The notes beneath the pieces were generated by a model that saw nothing but the letters and a program-made list of their open reading frames with translations, was not told the DNA's origin and searched no databases. From the NCBI GenBank assembly GCA_017455785.1, contig JAFSYZ010000048.1, positions 1 to 15,188 on the forward strand: a stretch of DNA of 15,188 nucleotides, in the 5' to 3' direction. This document shows, in pieces, positions 1 to 6,499 of this stretch (its first letter is position 1; each line of letters starts with the position of its first letter). Source of the DNA: Candidatus Methanomethylophilaceae archaeon. Its GTDB lineage: Archaea; Thermoplasmatota; Thermoplasmata; Methanomassiliicoccales; Methanomethylophilaceae. The translations under genes were made by a program, and so were the position numbers.

Positions 1-683
1 ATGATTATCTTATGCATCAGCTCACCGCCTATTCCATACTCGTGGCGAACAACAGTCTGCTCGATGACGTGAGCGACAATCCCAACAGCTTGAAAGGTAA
101 ACTGGGATTACTGTTCCTCAACCCGGCCATCAAAAGGGCGGTCAAGGAGTTCCCCGACTACAACGATGTGATCCTGAAAGGATACGATATCCTGTGTGAA
201 GCGGAGAGGAACGGTGAGAAGAATCCCATCGCCATGGGAAGACTGTCCTCACAATCCATGATCGATGTTTTGGACATAATGTTAGGCGACAGGATGGATA
301 ACGACATCAGGGAACTGTTCAGAGGTTTCGGCATCTGGGTATATGTGATGGATGCCATCGAGGACCTTGATTCAGATCATAAAGATGGTACATACAACCC
401 CTTCCTTGTTGGAAATGATTCGTTCAATGACAAGAAGGAATTCGTGAGGAACAACATCTTCCCTATCGGGGAGCTCATGGGAAGATGCATCGAGGACATA
501 CGGAAGCAGTACGTCAAACTGCGCCCCAGACTAAGATTCAATCAGGAGATCATTGACAACATAATCTACAAAGGGCTGTCATTCTCCGCTCATAGGATAA
601 TCCGCGGGGACAAGATGGATCTGAGTATCAAGAATATGCTTAATTCGAGGATGAACAGAGGGCTTCCGCCCTCTGCCATCTAG
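1..683 (+). CDS. DUF5685-like protein, C-terminal part (5' end outside window)
   Basis: The reading frame is open from the first base (first full codon at position 3) and ends at TAG 681-683, so about 226 residues are visible. The ATG at 12 is probably internal, because the text around it (DYLMHQLTAYSILVANN) resembles the middle of DUF5685 proteins, which carry an N-terminal cysteine-bearing part that would lie upstream. Counting from that Met, two acidic motifs stand out: LLDDVSD at about residues 16-22, and WVYVMDAIEDLDSDHKDG at about 109-126, followed at once by TYNPF. This pairing, with all-helical sequence between, matches my memory of DUF5685, a family without assigned function. The two Asp-rich motifs in a helical protein recall class I isoprenoid synthases, but I infer no activity. 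There is no signal peptide or membrane segment in the visible part. The gene is convergent with asd, 2 bp apart. It is the only gene in the window ending in TAG. Confidence 0.72.
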   Translation, partial: DYLMHQLTAYSILVANNSLLDDVSDNPNSLKGKLGLLFLNPAIKRAVKEFPDYNDVILKGYDILCEAERNGEKNPIAMGRLSSQSMIDVLDIMLGDRMDNDIRELFRGFGIWVYVMDAIEDLDSDHKDGTYNPFLVGNDSFNDKKEFVRNNIFPIGELMGRCIEDIRKQYVKLRPRLRFNQEIIDNIIYKGLSFSAHRIIRGDKMDLSIKNMLNSRMNRGLPPSAI

Positions 684-685
684 AC

Positions 686-1768
686 TCATTTCTTAGCGAT
701 GAGTCCTTTCTTTGTAAGGAGTTCCGCACAGAGTACAGCACCGCCTGCGGCTCCGCGCAGTGTGTTGTGTGAGAGACCTACGAACTTCCAATCGAATATG
801 GAATCCTCACGCAGCCTTCCTACTGTTACACCCATACCGTTCTCGTAGTTCACATCCGCCAATACCTGCGGGCGGTTGTCATCCTCCAGGTACTTGATGA
901 ACTGCTTAGGAGCACTGGGAAGACCAAGGTCCTGAGGCTCTCCCTTGAAACTGTTCATCTTCTCGATGAGCTGTTCCTTTGTGGCCTTCTTCCTCAACCT
1001 AACGAACACTGCCGCTGTATGTCCATAGAGCACGGGGACACGGATGCACTGACTTGTGATCTTCGGTACCGTGGCAGGAACTATCCCCCCGTTCTCCACC
1101 TTACCCCAGATACGCAGTGGCTCCCTCTCGCTCTTGTCCTCCTCCCCCGAGATGTACGGGATGACGTTACCTACCATCTCGGGCCATGTGTCGAAATTCT
1201 TTCCAGCACCTGAAATGGCCTGATATGTCGTCACTACTACCTCGTAGGGCTCGAACTCCTTCCATGCCTCCAGGATGGGTGTATAGCTCTGTATCGAACA
1301 GTTGGGCTTAACAGCGATGAATCCTCTCTTTGTTCCGAGACGCTTCTTCTGCGCATCGATGACAGCGATATGATCGGGATTGATCTCCGGAAGGATCATG
1401 GGAACATCCGGGGTCCAACGGTGCGCACTGTTGTTGGATACGACAGGAGTCTCATGTTTCGCGTACTCGTCCTCGATCTTCCTGATCTCCTCCTTGGGCA
1501 TGTTGACCGCACTGAACACGAAATCCACCTTGCTGCAGATATCGTCCACCTCCATGATGTTCTGAACGACCATCTTCTTGACCTTCTCGGGAACAGGTGT
1601 CTCGATGCTCCAGCGTCCGCCCAATGCCTCCTCGTATGTCTTGCCTGCAGAGCGTTCGCTTGCTGCAAGAACCACTATCTCATACCAAGGATGGTCCGCA
1701 AGCAAGGCTATGAACCTCTGTCCCACCATCCCGGTGGCCCCCAGTATACCTACCTTGAGTTTTTCCAT
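686..1768 (-). CDS. asd: Aspartate-semialdehyde dehydrogenase, archaeal/fungal type
   Basis: A 360-residue cytoplasmic enzyme that reduces aspartyl-4-phosphate with NADPH to aspartate semialdehyde, the branch point for lysine, threonine and methionine/homocysteine. The N-terminal dinucleotide-binding loop GATGMVG is at residues 10-16. The catalytic cysteine is Cys157 in KPNCSIQ, followed by TTYQAISGAGK (about 180-190). A likely catalytic His250 sits in RVPVLYGHTAAVF. Length and the NCSIQ and SGAGK motifs fit the archaeal/fungal class rather than the classical bacterial class. An open frame continues 16 codons further upstream, but the ATG at 1768 is preferred: it gives the family's usual N-terminus and has GAGGATGA just upstream. 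The gene appears monocistronic, with a TATA box at 1887-1894. Its product is the carbon substrate of the sulfur-assimilation operon 5 kb away on the same strand. Confidence 0.95.
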   Translation of the reverse strand: MEKLKVGILGATGMVGQRFIALLADHPWYEIVVLAASERSAGKTYEEALGGRWSIETPVPEKVKKMVVQNIMEVDDICSKVDFVFSAVNMPKEEIRKIEDEYAKHETPVVSNNSAHRWTPDVPMILPEINPDHIAVIDAQKKRLGTKRGFIAVKPNCSIQSYTPILEAWKEFEPYEVVVTTYQAISGAGKNFDTWPEMVGNVIPYISGEEDKSEREPLRIWGKVENGGIVPATVPKITSQCIRVPVLYGHTAAVFVRLRKKATKEQLIEKMNSFKGEPQDLGLPSAPKQFIKYLEDDNRPQVLADVNYENGMGVTVGRLREDSIFDWKFVGLSHNTLRGAAGGAVLCAELLTKKGLIAKK

Positions 1769-1802
1769 GTAATCATCCTCTGTTGATCTTGTCCTTCTGA
1801 AG

Positions 1803-1862
1803 GGAGCACACGACATCCGATACCTTTCTAAAGATTGTCCTTCCCGTGCTCCTTAAGATGTC
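1803..1862 (-). other. Possible pseudoknot-forming leader of asd
   Basis: Read on the minus strand, the proposed asd leader contains GACATC (1862-1857), GGAGCAC (1852-1846), GATGTC (1817-1812) and GTGCTCC (1809-1803). The first pairs with the third (6 bp) and the second with the fourth (7 bp, extendable by an AAG/CTT arm with one bulged C). This is the interleaved order of an H-type pseudoknot. The elements lie between the predicted transcript start (about 1864) and the asd ATG. Helices this short can arise by chance, so this is a weak call. Confidence 0.25.
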
Positions 1863-1886
1863 AGTAGCCACCACTATCTTCACTTG

Positions 1887-1894
1887 TATTTAAA
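1887..1894 (-). promoter_or_regulatory. TATA box of asd
   Basis: The minus strand reads TTTAAATA preceded by an A-rich BRE-like stretch (CGAAAACCG). It predicts a transcript start near 1864 and a leader of about 95 nt before the asd ATG. A weaker TATA-like CTTTAGAA near 1826-1833 would give a shorter leader. Confidence 0.5.
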
Positions 1895-2018
1895 CGGTTT
1901 TCGCTAAATCATATCGACATGACGTAGGAATCGATGATAATGCGAATACACGGCTCTACCAGTCACAATCACCGATGAATATGGCATCTTCCTTATGCAA
2001 GGGTATCTGAATGAATAT

Positions 2019-2036
2019 CCGGCAATCAACTGCCGG
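2019..2036 (-). terminator. Hairpin across the acyl-CoA ligase stop codon, possible weak terminator
   Basis: CCGGCA (2019-2024) and TGCCGG (2031-2036) form a perfect 6-bp stem with a 6-nt loop that contains the TGA of the ligase gene. On the minus strand the following bases (GATATTCATTCAG) are only moderately T-rich, so termination here is possible but weakly supported. Confidence 0.3.
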
Positions 2037-3819
2037 CACTCTGGTCCTTCTTCTCCCTCTCTTCCTTTTCCTTCTGCTCTAGAACAGTATAAGCAATCTT
2101 GCCGACCTTTGTCATTGGCATCTCATCGATGAACTCGAACAGCTTGGGAACAGCGTAGGCTGCAACATACTCCCTGCAGTGCTCTATCAGCTCCTGCTTG
2201 AGCTTATCATCGCCCACATAACCGGGATTGAGGACGGCATAGACCTTGACCCTCTGCTGTCTGACGGGATCGGGAACACCGATGGCACATGATATCTTAA
2301 TTGCAGGGTGCTTGTCGACAGCATTCTCGATCTGACTCGGATAAATATTGTAACCTGAACTGACGATGAGCCTCTTGTACCTCTGCCTGAAGTAGATGAA
2401 ACCGTCCTCGTCCATGTAACCTGCATCGCCGGTGTGGAGCCATGTCCTTCCGTCGGAATGTACACGGAGTGCCCTGGCGTTATCCTCTTTGGTCTCCTCG
2501 TCGTCGCCCCAATACTTTATCATGACATCCGGACCGGAGATGCATATCTCACCTTCCTCGCCGTACGGGACCTCTTCCTCGGTGTCGAGTTTGACTATCT
2601 TGTAGTAGACATCAGGGAACGGGATTCCTATGCTTCCCTCCTTGTATACGTTAATGGGAGTGAGGCATGATGCCGTCACACACTCTGTCAGGCCGTAACC
2701 CTCCCTGATGACCGTCTTCCCATTATGGGTGGCCAGGAACTCATTGAACTTCTTCCTGGTCTCCATCGGCAGTGAATCTCCTCCGGAGAATATCCCCTCC
2801 AGACAGGACATGTCGGCATCCTTCATGACATCAAGACCGATCATCTTCTCGTACAATGTCGGAACTCCAGCGATAAAATTGGGCCTCTTAACCTTGATCA
2901 GCTTCGCATATGATTCCGGTGTGAACGTAGGTACGAGGATACAAAGACCTCCGAACGAGAGGAATGTGTGGATTCCGATGCCCAATCCGAAACCATGGAA
3001 GATCGGCATGACTGAGAGTACGATGTACTTCCTCTTCGCCAGACACTCCTTGATATAATCGCTGTAGAGCAGATCCAACTCACATGGGATCTTCTCGCTG
3101 ATCGCCAATGTACCCATGGCCAACGAGTTAAGATTGAGATTGGACAGGAGCATACCCTTGGATCTGCCCGTGGTCCCTCCGCTGTAGAGGATGACACACC
3201 CGTCCTTTCCGGTATTCTCCGGAACATCGACAACATCATCGTTGGTAAGCTTGAGGAAATCGCGCCACATCATCATGTAGTCCTGCTTCACGAACTTGGG
3301 GATCTTCCTTCCCAATGTCAAAGAGAATCCGATGCTCTTCAGTGTGCTGAGCTCATCCTTGATGGAAGATATGATCAATGTCTCCAAGGGTGTCCCGTCC
3401 TTCACCGCCGCGAAGTTGTTGACGAAAGCGTCCAATGTGATCGCGACCTTGGCTCCTGAATTGTTGAGATAATACTGAATCTCATTCTTGGCCGATAATG
3501 GATGTATCATGGCTGAGATCGCACCGAGTTTGGATACGGCATAGAACGCCTGTATGGCCTGAGGACAGTTCGGCATACAGACCAGGACCCTGTCGCCCCT
3601 TTTCACGCCGACCTTGGCGAGACATGCCGCCACGTGGTCCGTCTTCTTCATGAAGTCACGGTATGTAGTCCTCTTGTCCTGGAACTCGTAGGCACACTCA
3701 TCAGGGACCCTCTCGGCAGCCCTGCGCACTATCTCATAGATCGATATGTCCGGATAATCTATATGTGCTGGAGTCAACTTCGGATTGTAGAACTTCAACC
3801 ATGGCGCCTTAACATCCAT
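2026..3819 (-). CDS. Long-chain acyl-CoA ligase-like AMP-forming enzyme
   Basis: A 597-residue member of the ANL adenylating superfamily, expected to activate a carboxylic acid with ATP to an acyl-adenylate and transfer it to CoA in the cytoplasm. The core motifs are present in order: P-loop-like YSGGTTGRSKG (212-222), YGLTE (375-379), TGDAGYMDEDGF (463-474), the hinge region through SSGYNIYPSQIE (487-498), and the C-terminal catalytic lysine K574 in MTKVGKIAY. The overall pattern resembles FadD-type long-chain fatty-acid ligases, but substrate cannot be read from sequence, and aryl or medium-chain acids remain possible. The tail (from about 581) is highly charged. ATG 3819 is preceded by AAGGGATAAG. 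A TATA box at 3861-3867 gives it its own promoter, although the hydrolase gene lies 73 bp upstream on the same strand. No other fatty-acid catabolic gene is in the window. Confidence 0.85.
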   Translation of the reverse strand: MDVKAPWLKFYNPKLTPAHIDYPDISIYEIVRRAAERVPDECAYEFQDKRTTYRDFMKKTDHVAACLAKVGVKRGDRVLVCMPNCPQAIQAFYAVSKLGAISAMIHPLSAKNEIQYYLNNSGAKVAITLDAFVNNFAAVKDGTPLETLIISSIKDELSTLKSIGFSLTLGRKIPKFVKQDYMMMWRDFLKLTNDDVVDVPENTGKDGCVILYSGGTTGRSKGMLLSNLNLNSLAMGTLAISEKIPCELDLLYSDYIKECLAKRKYIVLSVMPIFHGFGLGIGIHTFLSFGGLCILVPTFTPESYAKLIKVKRPNFIAGVPTLYEKMIGLDVMKDADMSCLEGIFSGGDSLPMETRKKFNEFLATHNGKTVIREGYGLTECVTASCLTPINVYKEGSIGIPFPDVYYKIVKLDTEEEVPYGEEGEICISGPDVMIKYWGDDEETKEDNARALRVHSDGRTWLHTGDAGYMDEDGFIYFRQRYKRLIVSSGYNIYPSQIENAVDKHPAIKISCAIGVPDPVRQQRVKVYAVLNPGYVGDDKLKQELIEHCREYVAAYAVPKLFEFIDEMPMTKVGKIAYTVLEQKEKEEREKKDQSAGS

Positions 3820-3860
3820 CTTATCCCTTTGAAATCAGTAAAAGGTGATTCCATCTGTCT

Positions 3861-3867
3861 ATTTATA
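3861..3867 (-). promoter_or_regulatory. TATA box of the acyl-CoA ligase gene
   Basis: The minus strand reads CTATAAATAG, a near-consensus archaeal TATA box. It predicts a start near 3838 and a leader of about 19 nt containing the GGGAT ribosome binding site. Confidence 0.6.
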
Positions 3868-3892
3868 GGAGATGCCGAAGTCTCTTAGATTA

Positions 3893-4759
3893 TCATGCTA
3901 CGTGCTCCATTATCTTCGGGAAGACCTCATTGGCCTGCTTTATCGGTTGGAGCGGGAACACATGAGACATACCTTCATATTCACAGTAGTACAACGAAAC
4001 ACCCTCCTTTCCGACACGGTCCCTGAGACGTTCCGAATCCAATAGAAGGACCTCCTCCGTGCCTACGAATACAGCGATATTGAGCCCGCTCAGATCACCG
4101 TACAGCGGACTGATCAATGGATCGTGCCTGTCGTCCCCTCCCGACCACAGTTCGCTGCATCTCCTCAGTTCATTCAAGGAAAGACGGGGCTCTCTTTTAT
4201 AGTACTCCTCGTACCTCGGATCCTCGATCGTCATATCCAGGAAAGGCGATAGAAGCACTGTGCTTTCCGGTTTCCTCTCCACATGCTCGGACAGTGCCAG
4301 TGCAATGTTACCACCCATGGAGTCACCCATGACTGTGATTATCTGATGATCTTTACAGATGTCATCATACAGCGGATCCAACATGGCGTAGCAATCCCTG
4401 TAGTTGTAGTTCGGTGCCAAAGGATATGCGGGAAGGTAAACCGTGACATCCTCAGCACCGACCATCTTCCTGATGAATCTGTAATGGTAGACCAACATCT
4501 GATGGATACCGGAACCGCCATGCAGATAGAGGACGGCACGTCCTTTTCCGGAGTTGATCACAAAACAAGGATGTCCATTGTAATCACGTTCCTCCATGGG
4601 CTTCCCAAAATCCCACTTCTCTGGGATGGAATACCTGACCGCATTGACCTTCCTGCATTCTTCGAGATGTCTCTCGAACTTCTCGACATCCTCATATTTC
4701 CTCTGTCTGCCGCTCATCCTGAGGTATGTCTGTACGATTGCATTCGGCACGGTCACCAT
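3893..4759 (-). CDS. Alpha/beta hydrolase, hormone-sensitive-lipase (acetyl-esterase) family
   Basis: A 288-residue carboxyl-ester hydrolase by fold. The oxyanion-hole HGG (80-82, in LYLHGGSG) places it in the hormone-sensitive lipase family. The nucleophile is Ser147 in GDSMGG, and the catalytic histidine is likely His266 in GMSHVF. Where the family normally has an Asp two residues after a Gly, this protein has Glu235 and Glu236 in FVGTEEVLLLD, so the acid may be a Glu or the later Asp241. There is no signal peptide, so it is probably cytoplasmic. The natural substrate is unknown; short acyl esters are typical of the family. It lies upstream of the acyl-CoA ligase on the same strand, which could mean release of an acid by the esterase and its activation by the ligase, but the ligase has its own TATA box. 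It is divergent from the coiled-coil gene with 60 bp between. Confidence 0.82.
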   Translation of the reverse strand: MVTVPNAIVQTYLRMSGRQRKYEDVEKFERHLEECRKVNAVRYSIPEKWDFGKPMEERDYNGHPCFVINSGKGRAVLYLHGGSGIHQMLVYHYRFIRKMVGAEDVTVYLPAYPLAPNYNYRDCYAMLDPLYDDICKDHQIITVMGDSMGGNIALALSEHVERKPESTVLLSPFLDMTIEDPRYEEYYKREPRLSLNELRRCSELWSGGDDRHDPLISPLYGDLSGLNIAVFVGTEEVLLLDSERLRDRVGKEGVSLYYCEYEGMSHVFPLQPIKQANEVFPKIMEHVA

Positions 4760-4787
4760 GAATATCCATCACAATGATGGCGGTAAT

Positions 4788-4796
4788 CTATTTATT
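4788..4796. promoter_or_regulatory. Shared AT-rich core promoter between divergent genes
   Basis: CTATTTATT reads as TATTTATT on the plus strand and AATAAATAG on the minus strand. It is centred about 27 bp before the plus-strand ATG at 4820, which would make that mRNA leaderless, and about 33 bp before the minus-strand ATG at 4759, giving a leader of under 10 nt. The whole divergent spacer is 60 bp, so one element may serve both genes. Confidence 0.4.
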
Positions 4797-4819
4797 GGAT
4801 TGTTCTATAGTGCACTCTG

Positions 4820-5395
4820 ATGGGTACCAATCGTTCTGACCCCGGAGTATCAATCCTTGACCTAATGTGCAAGGATAAGCATTCTGACGCCCTTGAGCAC
4901 AAGCGTGCCAGGGATGAGTACAGCAGGGAGTCCAGACATTGGAGGGAGATGTGCACCAAGTACAATGAGATGTCCAAGGAGGCATCCGTAAAGGCCGCGG
5001 AAGCCAAGAAGGACCGTGACGTGTACAATGCGAAGATCCAGGAGCTCAAGGCCCAAAGGAATGAGGTACAGGCCAAGGCGGCCGAACTCAAAGAACAGGG
5101 CGGACCGGAGTACGATGCTCTGAAACAACAAGGTAACAAGCTCCACGAGGAAATGGTAGAATACACCAAGAAAGGACAGCTGGCACATTCCATCATGGTC
5201 CAGTCCTACGAGGATACGAACGTCTCAAGGAAGCTTGCGACCGCTGCTCATAAGAAGTCCATCGAATGCAGGAAGAAGGCCGATGCGGAACATGAGGCCT
5301 ATTTGAACTCACTGCAGTTCATCGAGGACATGAAGAAAGATCCTTTTAAGGATTCTAAGAAGGACAAAAAGGAAGATTCAAAGAAGGATGCGTGA
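4820..5395 (+). CDS. Archaeal coiled-coil protein (COG1340-like), unknown function
   Basis: A 191-residue, highly charged, almost wholly helical protein. From about residue 20 to 170 it shows continuous coiled-coil character in segments such as KDRDVYNAKIQELKAQRNEV. This resembles the archaeal coiled-coil group COG1340, some members of which are wrongly named phosphoserine phosphatase; no phosphatase motif is present here. The C-terminus is a lysine/aspartate repeat (KKDPFKDSKKDKKEDSKKDA). There is no signal peptide or membrane segment. I chose ATG 4820 because a TATA-like element lies about 27 bp upstream and no Shine-Dalgarno is visible, which fits a leaderless mRNA. Met16 is a later alternative. 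The last 18 bp overlap the end of the convergent UPF0280 gene. Function is unknown. Confidence 0.72.
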   Translation: MGTNRSDPGVSILDLMCKDKHSDALEHKRARDEYSRESRHWREMCTKYNEMSKEASVKAAEAKKDRDVYNAKIQELKAQRNEVQAKAAELKEQGGPEYDALKQQGNKLHEEMVEYTKKGQLAHSIMVQSYEDTNVSRKLATAAHKKSIECRKKADAEHEAYLNSLQFIEDMKKDPFKDSKKDKKEDSKKDA

Positions 5396-6094
5396 AGCAT
5401 TCTCAGCGTCGACCCTTCTCCTTACTAATTCTGGCACATCACCTTGCAGGCAGACCTTCCCGTCGACTGATGCGATACATCCTTCCACTCCCGGGATAGA
5501 ACATATCCTTTCCGATGCTGATGCGATATCATCACCGTTCTTTACCAGATTCCCGAAGGCAGTGGCACAACCGTCCGCCAAAAGGACATCCGAAGATATC
5601 ACAGTACATATGTCACTCATACCGAATGATACGGACGGACCTATCTTTCCGGATGACGAACAGATACCGAAAATACCATCCCTTGGTTGGACCTGCATGG
5701 CAATATCCTTCAGCCTGTCATCCCCCGTGAACAATCCCACTGTGACAGGTCTGTCGATCATCAATGCAATATCGCCCCCGTTCTCCACTATCGCAAATGC
5801 AGCACCTTCCTCTACCATCCTGGTGACGGCATGATTTGCCACCGCCCCTGCGACACAGGCCATAGGTCCCACATCCGCCAACAAGGAACATCTGCACATA
5901 TGACGGATAAGAGGATCATCAGCAAGATCCTCCTTATAAGGATAGAAGGTCGTGGCGAAGAATGGATCCTCCGCTATCTTACCATGAAGGATATCCCTGG
6001 CCTCGAATATTGCATCCTTCGCTACCCTGTGGTAGACATCATCGGCCACTATGGTGACCGCCGACTCCTCCACCTCGAAATGGATACGCTTCAT
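5378..6094 (-). CDS. UPF0280/COG2122 protein, sulfide-assimilation (homocysteine synthesis) factor
   Basis: A 238-residue protein with the UPF0280 hallmarks GPMACVAGA (76-84), ENGGD (104-108), GICSSSGKIG (143-152) and DGCATAFGN (174-182). The fold is related to the ApbE-type flavin transferases. The Methanosarcina acetivorans member MA1715 has been reported to make sulfide assimilation into homocysteine efficient; its chemistry is not settled. The start is the ATG at 6094. The frame stays open a further 45 codons upstream, but those codons overlap the ferredoxin gene and lack family similarity. This ATG overlaps the ferredoxin stop as ATGA, and no Shine-Dalgarno is visible, so translation is probably coupled. 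It is the last gene of the three-gene operon, and its 3' end overlaps the convergent coiled-coil gene by 18 bp. Confidence 0.88.
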   Translation of the reverse strand: MKRIHFEVEESAVTIVADDVYHRVAKDAIFEARDILHGKIAEDPFFATTFYPYKEDLADDPLIRHMCRCSLLADVGPMACVAGAVANHAVTRMVEEGAAFAIVENGGDIALMIDRPVTVGLFTGDDRLKDIAMQVQPRDGIFGICSSSGKIGPSVSFGMSDICTVISSDVLLADGCATAFGNLVKNGDDIASASERICSIPGVEGCIASVDGKVCLQGDVPELVRRRVDAENASRILL

Positions 6095-6495
6095 AGGGTC
6101 AGCTTGATCGCGTTGGTCGGGCATGCTGAGATGCATGCACCGCAGGCGACGCAGGTCTGTATCTTCAGTTCGACCTCGAAAGTTACGGGATCGTGATACA
6201 GGGACCTTGTCGGACACACCGATACGCATGAACCGCAGTCATAGCATTTCACATCGTCACGAAGAATGTGATCGCCAAGTTCCGTTGTCTCTATACCCTG
6301 CTCTGCGAAGAAGTCGATTGCCTCGTTGACCTTGGAATCCTCACCCTTCATCTTCAGGATCAGTATTCCGCCGCTGCCCTCGATCTCGGCACGCAGGATG
6401 CTGGGCTCGATGTTGAATCTGGATACCAAAGTATATGCGACCGAATCCTGTAGAGTCGCATCCGTGAACTTCATCTTGTACTTCTTATCAATCAT
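6091..6495 (-). CDS. NIL-domain ferredoxin, iron-sulfur subunit of L-aspartate semialdehyde sulfurtransferase
   Basis: A 134-residue protein with an N-terminal NIL domain (about 1-75) and a C-terminal two-[4Fe-4S] ferredoxin domain. The first cluster motif is C84-x2-C87-x2-C90-x3-C94 and the second C115-x2-C118-x2-C121-x3-C125, each followed by Pro. This is the architecture of MA1822 of Methanosarcina acetivorans, the partner of the DUF39 protein in making homocysteine from aspartate semialdehyde and sulfide; the clusters are thought to supply electrons. The ATG at 6495 follows the DUF39 stop by 4 bp, with its GGAG ribosome binding site (6506-6503) inside the end of the DUF39 gene. It overlaps the UPF0280 start by 4 bp. 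All eight cluster cysteines are intact. Confidence 0.92.
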   Translation of the reverse strand: MIDKKYKMKFTDATLQDSVAYTLVSRFNIEPSILRAEIEGSGGILILKMKGEDSKVNEAIDFFAEQGIETTELGDHILRDDVKCYDCGSCVSVCPTRSLYHDPVTFEVELKIQTCVACGACISACPTNAIKLTL

Positions 6496-6499
6496 GTTA

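Noticed and set aside
1769..1816. 16-codon extension of asd to 1816
   Set aside because: Residues MSCAPFRRTRSTEDDY are not part of the family N-terminus, and GAGGATGA sits right before ATG 1768.
4820..5395. Phosphoserine phosphatase name for the coiled-coil protein
   Set aside because: Some similar archaeal proteins carry that name, but there is no DxDxT or other HAD motif; the sequence is plain coiled coil.
6095..6229. N-terminal extension of the UPF0280 gene by 45 codons
   Set aside because: These codons lie entirely inside the ferredoxin gene in another frame and encode Arg-rich sequence unlike the family. The ATG at 6094 with ATGA overlap gives the normal N-terminus.
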